DNA of 64,000 nucleotides, taken from contig PAPI01000004.1 in assembly GCA_002708845.1 (NCBI GenBank), positions 310,001 through 374,000 of the forward strand. The letters run 5' to 3'. Below the pieces are notes generated by a model. The model did no database searches. It had not been told where the DNA came from and worked only from the letters and a program-made list of their open reading frames with translations. This document shows positions 25,685 through 34,353 of the stretch, piece by piece. This stretch comes from Leeuwenhoekiella sp. Lineage in GTDB: Bacteria > Bacteroidota > Bacteroidia > Flavobacteriales > Flavobacteriaceae. The position numbers and the translations under genes were made by a program. Within the stretch, counting starts at the first letter, position 1. The number at the start of each line of letters is the position of its first letter.

Positions 25685-26266
25685 ATGAAGCAATTGTTAT
25701 TTGTATTTCAAGTAATTATTATTCTTATAACCTCATTCATTGGTTCTGCAAATGAGTTTAAACCTTGCTTTAAATGTGAAGTAGAAATTATATTAAACAG
25801 CGGAGAATTTAAGGATCAGCAATTATATGAAGCAAGTGATAGAATAGCTGTTGGCGGAGATTATAAAGTTAATGCTGGCAGTGAAATACAAATGAAAGCC
25901 GGTAACACAATAACCTTAAAAGCAGGGACAATTATACTTAATGGATCCAAATACCTGGCGCAGATTGCGCCTTGCAGTAATTCTATTTGTTCTGAAGATT
26001 TCAAATATACTAAATATTTCACTCCAAATGGTGATGGTGTCAACGATACGTGGACCGTGGCTGGAGTTGCTCCATACACCACCTCCAAAATTTTTATTTT
26101 TGACAGATACGGAAAACTAATCAAGGAATTATATGGGTCTGACGAAAGCTGGGATGGGACATTTAATAGCAAAGAAATGCCTTCAAATGATTATTGGTTT
26201 AAGGTTTTATATGAATGCGAGGGAAAGAAGCTTAACTTTGCAGGTCATTTTACACTCAAAAGGTGA
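25685..26266 (+). CDS. T9SS type B sorting-domain (gliding motility-associated) protein
   Basis: A 193-residue secreted protein. The signal peptide (LLFVFQVIIILITSFIGSAN) is followed by a short beta-helix-like region (GGDYKVNAGSEIQMKAGNTI) and the C-terminal domain that directs type IX secretion: FTPNGDGVNDTW, IFIFDRYGKLIKEL, WDGTFNSKEMPSNDYWF and FAGHFTLKR. This is the type B (gliding motility-associated) signal. It starts four bases after the preceding fibre-like gene, so both are co-transcribed and probably both end on the surface. An alternative ATG at 25670 adds five residues and overlaps the previous gene. Confidence 0.88.
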   Translation: MKQLLFVFQVIIILITSFIGSANEFKPCFKCEVEIILNSGEFKDQQLYEASDRIAVGGDYKVNAGSEIQMKAGNTITLKAGTIILNGSKYLAQIAPCSNSICSEDFKYTKYFTPNGDGVNDTWTVAGVAPYTTSKIFIFDRYGKLIKELYGSDESWDGTFNSKEMPSNDYWFKVLYECEGKKLNFAGHFTLKR

Positions 26267-26290
26267 TTTTAAATAAATATATAGTATAGC

Positions 26291-27187
26291 GTGAAAAGTT
26301 TATTTTACTCAATTCTTTATAATACATCGGCCAATTTTTACGTAAGAAATACTCTAAAAGTATTTAAAGCTTTTTTACCCGAAGGATTAAAGATTCATCC
26401 CAGTGGAACTTTAAAGTTGAATTTAAAGGAAGGTATAAGTTTAATTCTGAAAACAAATCAGACAAGTTATGTTACAAGAGAGCTTTTTTGGAAAGGATCT
26501 GAGAATTATGAGTACACTAAAATTTTTAAAAAGCTCATACTAAATGCAGATGTTTTTTTCGACATTGGCTCTAGTATTGGGTACTATTCGTTAATAGGAG
26601 CCGCCATTAATGACAATTTGAAGGTTTGGGCATTCGAGCCTGCGGTGGGGCCAATGATATATCTTTCTGAAAATACAAAGATCAATGGTTTTGAAGATAG
26701 GATAAAAGTGGAGCACCTGGCATTATCTGACAGGACTGGTGAAGTTGTGTTTTCAGAAATTTTGAATAAAAAATACCCATCTACCTATAATCTTAGTGGG
26801 GAGCATAATATAAATACAAAGCCTAAACTGGTATCGAAAAAAGTAAAAGTTAGCTGTGATACTTTGGATTCATTTGTAGAAAAGAATCAAGTTAAAAAAA
26901 TCGATTTAATGAAAATTGATACAGAAGGAGTTGAAGACTTAATTTTAAAAGGGGGCAGTCAATGTATTGCAGAGAATCTTCCAATTATTATATGCGAAAC
27001 TCTTTTTGGGAGAATAGAGCATAATCTTGAAGATATTATGACTGGTCATGGATACAATTTTTATAATCACTATGAAAAAGGTTTAAAAAAAGTCAAAACA
27101 ATTAAAAGGGCTGATGATGACGGTGTACGCAATGTTTTTTTCGTTCATCCAAATAAAGAGCACTTGATTAAGGAATTTCTATTTTGA
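26291..27187 (+). CDS. FkbM family methyltransferase
   Basis: A 298-residue SAM-dependent O-methyltransferase of the FkbM type. SAM motif I is DVFFDIGSSIGYYSLIGA (about residues 92-109), followed by VWAFEPAVGP, the KIDLMKIDTEGVEDLILKG stretch and the end domain. FkbM enzymes often methylate sugars of surface polysaccharides. The start is a GTG at 26291. It overlaps the next gene by four bases (TTGA), so the two methyltransferases are translationally coupled. It belongs to the AT-rich cassette. Confidence 0.88.
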   Translation: MKSLFYSILYNTSANFYVRNTLKVFKAFLPEGLKIHPSGTLKLNLKEGISLILKTNQTSYVTRELFWKGSENYEYTKIFKKLILNADVFFDIGSSIGYYSLIGAAINDNLKVWAFEPAVGPMIYLSENTKINGFEDRIKVEHLALSDRTGEVVFSEILNKKYPSTYNLSGEHNINTKPKLVSKKVKVSCDTLDSFVEKNQVKKIDLMKIDTEGVEDLILKGGSQCIAENLPIIICETLFGRIEHNLEDIMTGHGYNFYNHYEKGLKKVKTIKRADDDGVRNVFFVHPNKEHLIKEFLF

Positions 27188-27837
27188 TTAACTGGTTAAA
27201 ATCTTCTCTTAGAAAGTTTTTTTTGACATCGAGTCTATTAGAGACTTTTTTTCTTTATAGAAAATTTTTGAAACCTAAGGGCTGGGCATATAGCCGTTAT
27301 TTAATGAGCCCGGTTGATGGTGAAAAAAACCCATTGCCCTGGCTTACATATTCTTCAATTTATTTTTTAGAAACAAAAATCAAGAACAAACATTTTAATG
27401 TATTAGAGTATGGGAGTGGTAATTCCACTATTTGGTTTTCCAGATACGCACAAAGCCTTGTTTCTATCGAACACGATAAAGTTTGGTATTCAAAATTACT
27501 TGACATTCTAAAAGCCAAAAAAAATATTAATTACCATTTATGCAGTCTCGACTCAGGAGAGTATATAAATAAAGTTTTGCAATATGATAATCAATTTGAT
27601 ATTATCTTATTAGATGGTAGAGATCGTGTTAATTGCGCAAAAAATTGTTTGAAAGCGTTGAAAGAAGAAGGAGTAATAATTTGGGATAATTCTGACAGAC
27701 AAAAGTATTCTGATGGTTTTCTCTTTTTAGAAGGTAAAGGATTCAGAAGGATTGATTTTAATGGCCTAGGTCCCATAGGACATAAAGAGTGGATGACCAC
27801 GATCTTTTACAGAGATAAAAACTGTTTTGACATATAA
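27184..27837 (+). CDS. Class I SAM-dependent methyltransferase-like protein
   Basis: A 217-residue protein with a degenerate SAM motif (VLEYGSGNSTIWFSRYAQSLVSIEHD), then FDIILLDGRDRVNCAKNCL and VIIWDNSDR, a pattern of methyltransferases of surface glycan clusters. It starts with TTG at 27184, overlapping the stop of the FkbM gene. The target is unknown; co-expression with the FkbM enzyme and two surface proteins suggests modification of a glycan or glycoprotein. It ends 111 bases before the convergent HTTM gene. Confidence 0.75.
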   Translation: MINWLKSSLRKFFLTSSLLETFFLYRKFLKPKGWAYSRYLMSPVDGEKNPLPWLTYSSIYFLETKIKNKHFNVLEYGSGNSTIWFSRYAQSLVSIEHDKVWYSKLLDILKAKKNINYHLCSLDSGEYINKVLQYDNQFDIILLDGRDRVNCAKNCLKALKEEGVIIWDNSDRQKYSDGFLFLEGKGFRRIDFNGLGPIGHKEWMTTIFYRDKNCFDI

Positions 27838-27948
27838 AATATTTTATTATAGTTAAGCCAAATTGAATTTTTGAAACTCCGAGTTATTTTGAAAGGTAAT
27901 GACCGTCTTTTTAGAATTAGAATGAGGATTTATAGCTCAATAGTGTTT

Positions 27949-29298
27949 TCATTCAAGCACCTCCTCTTTAACCTCTCTTTTACTCAAATCAGGCGAAGGC
28001 ATCAGCCAGTCGTTGTGCCAAAAATAATCCCATTCTGCAGTGGCCATATTCACTTCGGGGTTGATAAGCGTATGATAAGGGCGAGAGTTTACACTTATTT
28101 TGCAATCTACATAAATGGCAACATCAGTGCCTTTAGCAGCATAATCTTCTTTAACACGCTGGCAAAATTGCCAGATACAGTCGGGCTTGACGCTTACACT
28201 GCGCAGTTCTTTTCGGGATAGCCAGTCGCGGTGGTTAAAGGGCAGTTCACGACCGGTAGATTTATCGACTATTTTAAAATGAATTCTTCCGCTTTTGGAG
28301 CGTAGCATCATACGCCAGCTAAGGCGGTGGCCTTCTTCAGTCCACAGTACGTTATCCTCTATAAACCAATGACGCAGCGGTAAACCAATTTGAACTAAAA
28401 AGTAAAGTCCGAAAACAACCAGTAAGGGTTTGTAGTTTTTGGGTCTGATGACCTCTCCGGCATCATAAAAAGATTTTTTCGGCAGAAAAATACGCTGAAT
28501 GGTTTTTGCAGGGAAGAAAAACAGCGTAAATGCCAGTGACAAATACGGAAAAATCCCAATGTGGAATATAAACGAATTGAACAGATGAAAGAAAATCGAA
28601 ATGATAAAGGCAGCTTTTCGGGTACGTTTCCAGAGTAGGGCCGGGATAATCAGTAAGTCAAAAAAGATCCCAAAATACGCGATGCACCAATGCACCCATT
28701 TTTGCTGAAGCATTTCGCCTACCAGCCAATAATCGGCTTTAGATTGCATTAGTTGACCCGCAACGCTGGCATCCAACCAATCCGGGTATAATTTGGCTAC
28801 TGAAGCATAAGTATAGACAATCCACAACTGGGCGATGATGACGATATACACCCAGCGGGGCATAAAATTTTGTTTAATCTCCGGGTTTTGCTTTGCGTCA
28901 ATAGATAAATACCGATTTGCTGGAAAGCAGGCCATTATACCCAGTAGCAGTATGAGTAGGTAATAATGATTGTTGTACGATGATTTTTGCATCAGATAAA
29001 CGCAGCTCCACATCACCCCGTAAGCGAGTACACTAAAACGGTATTTATAGCCCAGCATAATCAGCACGCCAAAAAGACCCATTACCCCATAATAAAAGTA
29101 CATCGCATCACCGGGAAGCGGTTGCAAAAAGTCAAAACCTATAAAGTTGAAGGTTTGTTGCGGCTCCATCAGCGTGGAGCGAATCCACCCCGTGGCGATG
29201 GCACCCCAGGCTTCACAGGTAATTAAAAACCCAAAAATAACTCTGAAAACTACAAGAGCGCTGTTGTCAACCTGTTTGTAGAGCCAGCGGTCAAGCAT
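27949..29298 (-). CDS. HTTM domain membrane protein (VKGC-like)
   Basis: A 449-residue integral membrane protein of the HTTM family, which resembles the vitamin K-dependent gamma-carboxylase membrane domain. Several hydrophobic helices (for example LLILLLGIMACFPANRYLSI, and YIVIIAQLWIVYTYASVAKL, which contains the family's conserved K-L pair) are followed by a soluble C-terminus (GRIHFKIVDKSTGRELPF, CIWQFCQRVKEDYAAKG). The ATG at 29298 overlaps the 3' end of ribF by eight bases, fixing the start. The function in Bacteroidota is not established. Its last 20 codons occur in a diverged copy at 24000-24062. Confidence 0.88.
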   Translation of the reverse strand: MLDRWLYKQVDNSALVVFRVIFGFLITCEAWGAIATGWIRSTLMEPQQTFNFIGFDFLQPLPGDAMYFYYGVMGLFGVLIMLGYKYRFSVLAYGVMWSCVYLMQKSSYNNHYYLLILLLGIMACFPANRYLSIDAKQNPEIKQNFMPRWVYIVIIAQLWIVYTYASVAKLYPDWLDASVAGQLMQSKADYWLVGEMLQQKWVHWCIAYFGIFFDLLIIPALLWKRTRKAAFIISIFFHLFNSFIFHIGIFPYLSLAFTLFFFPAKTIQRIFLPKKSFYDAGEVIRPKNYKPLLVVFGLYFLVQIGLPLRHWFIEDNVLWTEEGHRLSWRMMLRSKSGRIHFKIVDKSTGRELPFNHRDWLSRKELRSVSVKPDCIWQFCQRVKEDYAAKGTDVAIYVDCKISVNSRPYHTLINPEVNMATAEWDYFWHNDWLMPSPDLSKREVKEEVLE

Positions 29299-30226
29299 TG
29301 AGTTGCTGAATAAAATTACGGGAATACGTCTCATCCTCCTGCATCGCAGCAATGAGTTCATCAACCGAATTGAACTTTTTCTCATCCCGGATACGGGTAA
29401 GCAATATGATCTCCAGTTTCTGATCGTATAAATCCTGATCAAAATCAAAAAAGAAGGTTTCGATGGTGAGGTCGCTGCCGCCTACGGTAGGGTTTGTGCC
29501 AATACTCATCATGCCATAAACCGCTTTACCGCCAATATTAGATTTTACTACGTAAACGCCTTTTGCGGGAATGAGTTTGTAGGGTTCTTTAACCTTAAGA
29601 TTGGCTGTTGGATAGTTGAATTTGCGCCCCAGCCCTTTACCTCTTGAAACGGTACCGTTAAGCATAAACGGGTAGCCCAGATACTCGTTGGCGCGATCAA
29701 GATCGCCTTCAAGGAGGGCCTTTCGTATTTTTGTTGAACTAACGGCTACATCGTCAACATCCTGCTTGGAGATTTCTTCTACTTCAAAATTGAACTGCTC
29801 GCCAAAAGCCTTTAAATCTTCAATATTGGCATTGCGGTTGCGCCCAAAACGATGGTCATATCCTATAATGACTTTGCGGGCCTTAAGCTGATCTACCAAA
29901 ATTCCTTTTACAAATTCTTCGGCAGTGAGCCTTGAAAATTCTTTGGTAAATGGATGAATAACCAGATGGTCCAGACCGCTGGCTTCCAGCAGTGCTATGC
30001 GCTCATCTATGGTGTTGATAAGTTTGATTTGCGCTTCTTTCTGAAGCACCATACGCGGGTGTGGGAAAAAGGTAAGCACCACAGATTCCAGATCATTGCC
30101 TGCTGCACTGGCCAGCAAGCGGTTTATGATTTTGCGGTGTCCCAGGTGAACGCCGTCAAAAGTACCTATCGTCACCACAGTACCCTTAGTACCGTTAAAT
30201 TCTTGTGCTGATGTATGTTGTTTCAA
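29291..30226 (-). CDS. ribF: Bifunctional riboflavin kinase / FAD synthetase
   Basis: Converts riboflavin to FMN and FMN to FAD. A 311-residue protein: the N-terminal FAD synthetase domain shows TIGTFDGVHLGHRKII and IIGYDHRFGRNRNANIEDL, and the C-terminal riboflavin kinase domain shows GTVSRGKGLGRKFNYPTANL and the GVYVV / GMMSIGTNPT strands. Only one base separates it from pth upstream, and the HTTM gene overlaps its end by eight bases, so pth-ribF-HTTM is one operon. Confidence 0.96.
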   Translation of the reverse strand: MKQHTSAQEFNGTKGTVVTIGTFDGVHLGHRKIINRLLASAAGNDLESVVLTFFPHPRMVLQKEAQIKLINTIDERIALLEASGLDHLVIHPFTKEFSRLTAEEFVKGILVDQLKARKVIIGYDHRFGRNRNANIEDLKAFGEQFNFEVEEISKQDVDDVAVSSTKIRKALLEGDLDRANEYLGYPFMLNGTVSRGKGLGRKFNYPTANLKVKEPYKLIPAKGVYVVKSNIGGKAVYGMMSIGTNPTVGGSDLTIETFFFDFDQDLYDQKLEIILLTRIRDEKKFNSVDELIAAMQEDETYSRNFIQQLNA

Positions 30227-30227
30227 A

Positions 30228-30848
30228 CTATTTGCCGTTGTACGCGTTCATCGTATTTGTAATTCCCGAAGCTATAAAACTTTCTATAACCTTGCACGAG
30301 ATATCCAGTCTTTCGGGCATATCTTTTTCTTCTTCGCTGTCCCACTCGCCCAGTACGTAGTCAATCTGCTTTCCTTTGCTAAAACGGTCGCCTATACCAA
30401 AACGAAAACGATTGTAGTTTGTGGTCAGCAGTTGGTTTTGGATGTCTTTAAGTCCGTTGTGACCACCGTCACTACCTTTGGTTTTGACTCGGATGGTACC
30501 AAAGTCGAGGTTGAGGTCGTCTGTAATGACAAGTATGTTCTCCATACTTATTTTCTCTTTTTGCATCCAGTACTTTACCGCTTTGCCACTCAGGTTCATA
30601 TAGGTATTGGGCTTGAGTAAGATTACCGTTTTGCCACGCACTTTTAACTGGGCGATATCTCCCAGTTTTTCAGTTGACCAGGTTTCTTCTTTTTCTGCCG
30701 CGTAGGCATCCAGAATTTTAAAACCGATATTGTGACGGGTGTTGTGATATTTGGGCCCAATGTTGCCCAATCCCACAATCAAGAATTTCTTCATGGGGTC
30801 AATACTTTCTTTTTTTGTGCCAAATAGTTTACCGAAAAATGAAATCAT
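30228..30848 (-). CDS. pth: Peptidyl-tRNA hydrolase
   Basis: Recycles tRNA from prematurely released peptidyl-tRNA. A 206-residue protein with the conserved LIVGLGNIGPKYHNTRHNIG (catalytic His in the second part), KPNTYMNLSG and GGHNGLKDIQ. The N-terminal 18 residues (MISFFGKLFGTKKES) form an extension also common in flavobacterial Pth proteins; a second ATG at residue 19 could be used. It is upstream of ribF with one intervening base. Confidence 0.96.
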   Translation of the reverse strand: MISFFGKLFGTKKESIDPMKKFLIVGLGNIGPKYHNTRHNIGFKILDAYAAEKEETWSTEKLGDIAQLKVRGKTVILLKPNTYMNLSGKAVKYWMQKEKISMENILVITDDLNLDFGTIRVKTKGSDGGHNGLKDIQNQLLTTNYNRFRFGIGDRFSKGKQIDYVLGEWDSEEEKDMPERLDISCKVIESFIASGITNTMNAYNGK

Positions 30849-31168
30849 ACGTTTCTGAGGGTATGAATTACTTACATTTTAATTTTTTAGTGCCCGCGTC
30901 AAGCCCGAAGCATTACGGAAGACGACCCGGTTATTAGGCACAGGGCAAAGTTAACATTTTGAATGGGAGTGCGTCTTAATGAAATTAGAAATAGTTAGAG
31001 CCCAGGCAGTGGACAAAATTGAAAAGTAGAAATTAAAAATACGAAATACGAAATCAGAAACTTTGCTTTGCGTGAGGGACAGTAGTAGAAATACCGCAGT
31101 CCCGACAGATCGGGACGAGGAATTGAAGCGGATGGCCCGACCCTTGTGGTCACGCCCAAAAACAGGAC
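30849..31168. other. Intergenic region with REP-like element
   Basis: No gene is visible in these 320 bases between pth and the rplY terminator. The section 31099-31157 holds two hairpins of a REP-like element, listed separately. The bases next to pth are AT-rich and probably contain its promoter, but no exact TAnnTTTG element with a partner was found. Confidence 0.6.
31099..31157 (+). repeat. REP-like element, copy 2
   Basis: Perfect hairpin GTCCCGA-CAGA-TCGGGAC (31099-31116), then core GCGGATGGCCCG (31128-31139), then an imperfect hairpin around GACC-CTTGT-GGTC. The core is 11 of 12 bases identical to the copy at 10504-10515, and both are followed by a hairpin with a CTTGT loop. Confidence 0.6.
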
Positions 31169-31206
31169 ATAAAAAAAGAGGCTGCCGATGTGGCAACCTC
31201 TTTGAT
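31169..31206 (-). terminator. Terminator of rplY
   Basis: On the minus strand: CAAAGAGG-TTGCC ... GGCAG-CCTCTTT followed by a T-tract. It lies 20 bases after the rplY stop. Confidence 0.88.
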
Positions 31207-31225
31207 TTGTATAAGGAAACAGGGT

Positions 31226-31867
31226 CTACTCTTCAGCTTTTGCTTCTTCAGTAGCTTCACCTTCTGCTGCTGCAGTTTCTCCTTCTTCTCCTTCTTCGTC
31301 TTCATCTTCAAGGTCTTCAACCATGTTACGAGAAGTACGTACCTGACATACGATGGTATCTTCAGGGTGCATATACTTCCAGGGCCCTTGCTCGATCTCA
31401 GCGAGTGAACGCTTATCACCGATTTTAAGGTCGCTGATGTTAACCGTAACATAATCCGGAAGGTTTTTAGGAAGTGCTTTAACACGTAGTGTACGGTAGG
31501 TTTTACGCAATACACCCCCGTTACGTACCCCGCGAGAGTTACCCTCGTAGTGTACCGGTACGGTCATAGCTACTTCTTTACCTTCAAAGATTTGATAGAA
31601 ATCGATGTGAAGTATGCGATCTGTTACCGGGTGAAATTGGATGTCCTGAAGGATTGCCATATAGGTGTTTCCGTCAAGTTCCAAAGTCGCGGTATGCGCA
31701 TCTGGAGTGTAAACCAAATCTTTAAACGCAATTTCTGGTGCGTTAAAGTGCACTGGTTCATCCCCTCCGTAAAGTACGCAAGGAACCTCTCCAGCATTAC
31801 GTAGGGCTTTAGTTGCCTTTTTGCCCACGCTTTCTCTTTTAGATCCTGTGATCGTGATTGACTTCAT
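31226..31867 (-). CDS. rplY: 50S ribosomal protein L25 (long, Ctc type)
   Basis: Binds 5S rRNA. A 213-residue protein of the TL5/Ctc type with an N-terminal L25 domain ([28 protein letters not shown]) and a second C-terminal beta domain ([38 protein letters not shown]). The last 30 residues are an acidic, Glu-rich tail that is probably disordered. It lies 26 bases downstream of prs and is followed by a terminator, so prs-rplY is one operon. Confidence 0.95.
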   Translation of the reverse strand: MKSITITGSKRESVGKKATKALRNAGEVPCVLYGGDEPVHFNAPEIAFKDLVYTPDAHTATLELDGNTYMAILQDIQFHPVTDRILHIDFYQIFEGKEVAMTVPVHYEGNSRGVRNGGVLRKTYRTLRVKALPKNLPDYVTVNISDLKIGDKRSLAEIEQGPWKYMHPEDTIVCQVRTSRNMVEDLEDEDEEGEEGETAAAEGEATEEAKAEE

Positions 31868-31893
31868 TTAAATATATATTAAGTATTAATAAA

Positions 31894-32835
31894 TTACATT
31901 AAGAATTTTGACGCGATTGAGGTGTTGCTGTGTACCCGGTGCATCACGTCTGCAAATAAATCTGCGCAGCTCACGATGCGCACTTTATCGCTTTTTTGTT
32001 TTGGTGGAATACTGTCTGTGACAATCAATTCCTGTAGTTTGCTTTTTTCTATTCGCTCGTAGGCATTGCCGCTGAGCAGGGCGTGCGTACAAATGGCACG
32101 TACGCTCAATGCGCCACGCTCCATCATCAAATCGGCAGCCTTGGTTAACGTTCCGGCAGTATCTACCATATCATCTACCAAAATCACATTACGACCTTCA
32201 ACGCTACCTATCAATTCCATGTAGCTGATGACGTTTGCCTTCTCGCGTTGCTTATAACAGATTACCACATCACAATCTAAAGCCTTAGAATAAGCATAGG
32301 CTCTTTTAGAACCTCCCATATCTGGCGATGCAATCGTAAGATTAGGCAGATTGAGCGAGCGTAAATAGGGCAGAAACACAGTAGATGCAAAAAGGTGATC
32401 TACCGGGCGTTCAAAAAAGCCCTGAATCTGATCAGCGTGTAAATCCATCGTAATGATACGGGTTGCGCCTGCGGTCTCTAATAAATTAGCAACCAACTTT
32501 GCAGCGATGGGTACACGTGGTTTGTCTTTACGATCCTGGCGTGCCCATCCAAAATAAGGTAGCACGGCTGTAATGTGACGTGCCGAAGCGCGTTTTGCCG
32601 CATCCAGCATCAGAAGCATTTCCATCAGGTTTTCACTGCTAGGCATTGTCGAACCTATGATAAATACACGTGATCCCCGAACTGATTCTTCAAAAGAGGG
32701 TTGAAACTCGCCGTCGCTATAGGTTGAGGTGATAATCTTACCCAAAGGTTGCCCGTAAGCTTCAGCTATTTTTTCGGCTAAATCCCGGCTCTGTGTGCAC
32801 GGAAAAATTTTGGCTTCAGGCATTGATACTGACAT
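31894..32835 (-). CDS. prs: Ribose-phosphate pyrophosphokinase
   Basis: Makes PRPP from ribose 5-phosphate and ATP for nucleotide, histidine and tryptophan synthesis. A 313-residue protein with RDLAEKIAEAYG, the flexible catalytic loop (YFGWARQDRKDKPRVPI) and the PRPP-binding signature NVILVDDMVDTAGTLTKA. The start ATG at 32835 gives MSVSMPEAKIF; the ATG four codons later is also possible. It is the first gene of the prs-rplY operon, with a -7 element (TACTTTTG) 41 bases upstream, divergent from the tRNA-Leu gene. Confidence 0.96.
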   Translation of the reverse strand: MSVSMPEAKIFPCTQSRDLAEKIAEAYGQPLGKIITSTYSDGEFQPSFEESVRGSRVFIIGSTMPSSENLMEMLLMLDAAKRASARHITAVLPYFGWARQDRKDKPRVPIAAKLVANLLETAGATRIITMDLHADQIQGFFERPVDHLFASTVFLPYLRSLNLPNLTIASPDMGGSKRAYAYSKALDCDVVICYKQREKANVISYMELIGSVEGRNVILVDDMVDTAGTLTKAADLMMERGALSVRAICTHALLSGNAYERIEKSKLQELIVTDSIPPKQKSDKVRIVSCADLFADVMHRVHSNTSIASKFLM

Positions 32836-32876
32836 GGTTATCTTATGTTTAGCGTTGCTCGATTTATAAGAGGCTG

Positions 32877-32884
32877 CAAAAGTA
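32877..32884 (-). promoter_or_regulatory. Probable -7 element of prs
   Basis: On the minus strand this reads TACTTTTG, an exact TAnnTTTG match, about 41 bases before the prs ATG. The -33 TTTG is not clear. Confidence 0.5.
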
Positions 32885-32928
32885 TAAATTAAATTGGCTT
32901 TCAGAGATTTATTTGATGCCTTTTTTGC

Positions 32929-32957
32929 TTGGTAAAATAGATTTTTTAGTATTTTTG
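32929..32957 (+). promoter_or_regulatory. Promoter of the tRNA-Leu gene
   Basis: TTG at 32929-32931 and TATTTTTG at 32950-32957, 18 bases apart. The mature tRNA starts 11 bases after the -7 element, consistent with a short 5' leader. Confidence 0.7.
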
Positions 32958-32967
32958 CCCTCCAATT

Positions 32968-33047
32968 GCCTCGGTGGCGGAATTGGTAGACGCGCTGGAT
33001 TCAAAACCCAGTTCTTACGAGTGTGGGTTCGATTCCCACCCGGGGTA
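32968..33047 (+). tRNA. tRNA-Leu (anticodon CAA)
   Basis: An 80-base cloverleaf. Acceptor GCCTCGG pairs with CCGGGGT (two G-T pairs), the D-arm has AATTGGTAGA, the anticodon loop is TTCAAAA (anticodon CAA, reading UUG), there is a long class II variable arm, and the T-arm is GTGGG-TTCGATT-CCCAC. The discriminator base is A. The 3' CCA is not encoded. The last anticodon-stem pair (position 31-39) is A-C, a mismatch. A terminator follows directly. Confidence 0.95.
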
Positions 33048-33049
33048 CA

Positions 33050-33079
33050 AAGCTCAACAGAAATGTTGGGCTTTTTTTG
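33050..33079 (+). terminator. Terminator of the tRNA-Leu gene
   Basis: Stem AAGCTCAACA/TGTTGGGCTT with loop GAAA, followed by T7. One G-T pair in the stem. Confidence 0.9.
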
Positions 33080-33135
33080 TTTACACCCCCATTGCCTGTA
33101 ATAGCTTATCTTTCCTGAAAAACGCAGAATCGTGT

Positions 33136-33696
33136 ATGAGAAAAGAACGAAAAGTACCCGAATGGTTAAAAAAATCTCGTGAAAGCTGGAGCAATACCGG
33201 AGAAAAGCGCCCTCCTTTTGCAACAGTTCCTAAAGATGGACAACGTTCTGTTTGGGATTTTCCGCGCCCTCCTGCTATAGAGAAAGTCAATAAGCCGGTA
33301 CTGGTTAAATATGACGATCACATTTTAGCTGAATCAAAAAATGCTTTGATGGTTCTAGAAACTGCCAGTCCGCCTACCTATTATATTCCAAACTCTGATA
33401 TTGATACCGGTTTTTTGGTAAAGATGGAAGGCAGGACTTCTATGTGTGAATGGAAGGGTAGTGCGAGCTATTGGGCGTTGAAAATTAATCCCAGCCAACC
33501 GATCGCCTGGTTATATCCCAATCCTTTTACAGAATTTGAAGCATTAAAAGATCATATAGCTTTTTATCCTCAAAATTTGGAATGCTTTGTTGACGGCGAG
33601 CGAGTGGAGGCACAACCCGGTGCATTTTATGCCGGATGGATCACACCAGATTTGACCGGTCCCTTTAAAGGAGAGAAAGGAACTGAGCATTGGTGA
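33136..33696 (+). CDS. DUF427 domain protein
   Basis: A 186-residue cytosolic protein. The DUF427 core is visible as VLVKYDDHILAESKNALMVL, PPTYYIPNSDI, and the Trp/Tyr-rich CEWKGSASYWAL, with the ending FYAGWITPDLTGPFKG. DUF427 proteins are small beta-barrel proteins of unknown function, sometimes linked to nucleotide or nucleotidyltransferase contexts. A longer open frame runs back into the tRNA gene, so the ATG at 33136 after the tRNA terminator is the sensible start. Confidence 0.85.
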   Translation: MRKERKVPEWLKKSRESWSNTGEKRPPFATVPKDGQRSVWDFPRPPAIEKVNKPVLVKYDDHILAESKNALMVLETASPPTYYIPNSDIDTGFLVKMEGRTSMCEWKGSASYWALKINPSQPIAWLYPNPFTEFEALKDHIAFYPQNLECFVDGERVEAQPGAFYAGWITPDLTGPFKGEKGTEHW

Positions 33697-33847
33697 GAAA
33701 CTCGTTCTAAAGTGTTTGGTTTAATCTTAAAATCAGATTTCAAGAGTTACGAAGAAGTATTCATCTTTTGGATTCTCTCAACATTATACTTTATTTAATA
33801 TCCGTTTTCTTTTAAAATACTTAGCTTTTATGCTTAGAACCAGATGT

Positions 33848-34348
33848 ATGAGCAGAGGATTTGTAAAAGAAGATGATCAGGAAGAAACGCCAATAATACC
33901 GCCACGGGCGGCATTACCAGACGAAGCTATAAATTATGTGACAGAAAATGGACTTGCACTATTAAAGACAGAAAAAGAAGAGCTCAGCAATGAGATTGCA
34001 AACCTTACAGAAAGTGATGAACGAGAGCGCAGAAGGGCACTCGCAGTTTTAAACGGAAAACTCAACCTGCTTCAGGAACGTCTGGCAAGTGCACGTTTAT
34101 TAGATACGGTCGAAAATAAAAATGAAGTGCGTTTTGGGGCTGCCGTAGTTTATGAAATTGATGGAAAAAGTAAACAGCGTATTCAGATCGTAGGAGTAGA
34201 TGAGGCCGATATCAAAAAACGAAAAATTGCATTTACCGCTCCCATAGCTCAGGCTTTAATGGGAAAAGAAGTTGGAGAAATTGCCGAATTAAGATTGGGA
34301 AGTGCAGATTTACGTGAACTAAAAGTTCTGGAAATCAGTTATTCTTAA
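33848..34348 (+). CDS. GreA/GreB-family transcription elongation factor-like protein
   Basis: A 166-residue protein related to the Gre cleavage factors. The start MSRGFVKEDDQEETPIIPPR is typical of a flavobacterial GreB-like group, followed by the coiled-coil part (LLKTEKEELSNEIANL, NLLQERLASARL) and the C-terminal globular domain (VRFGAAVVYEIDG, IQIVGVDEAD, GKEVGEIAEL). An upstream ATG at 33830 adds six residues unlike the family. Gre factors rescue backtracked RNA polymerase; whether this one cleaves RNA depends on the coiled-coil acidic tip, and I have not verified those residues. A bidirectional terminator follows. Confidence 0.85.
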   Translation: MSRGFVKEDDQEETPIIPPRAALPDEAINYVTENGLALLKTEKEELSNEIANLTESDERERRRALAVLNGKLNLLQERLASARLLDTVENKNEVRFGAAVVYEIDGKSKQRIQIVGVDEADIKKRKIAFTAPIAQALMGKEVGEIAELRLGSADLRELKVLEISYS

Positions 34349-34353
34349 AAAAG

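Noticed and set aside
32974..33135. In-frame extension of the DUF427 gene back into the tRNA gene
   Set aside because: It would translate the tRNA-Leu sequence and its terminator. The ATG at 33136 after the terminator is the sensible start.
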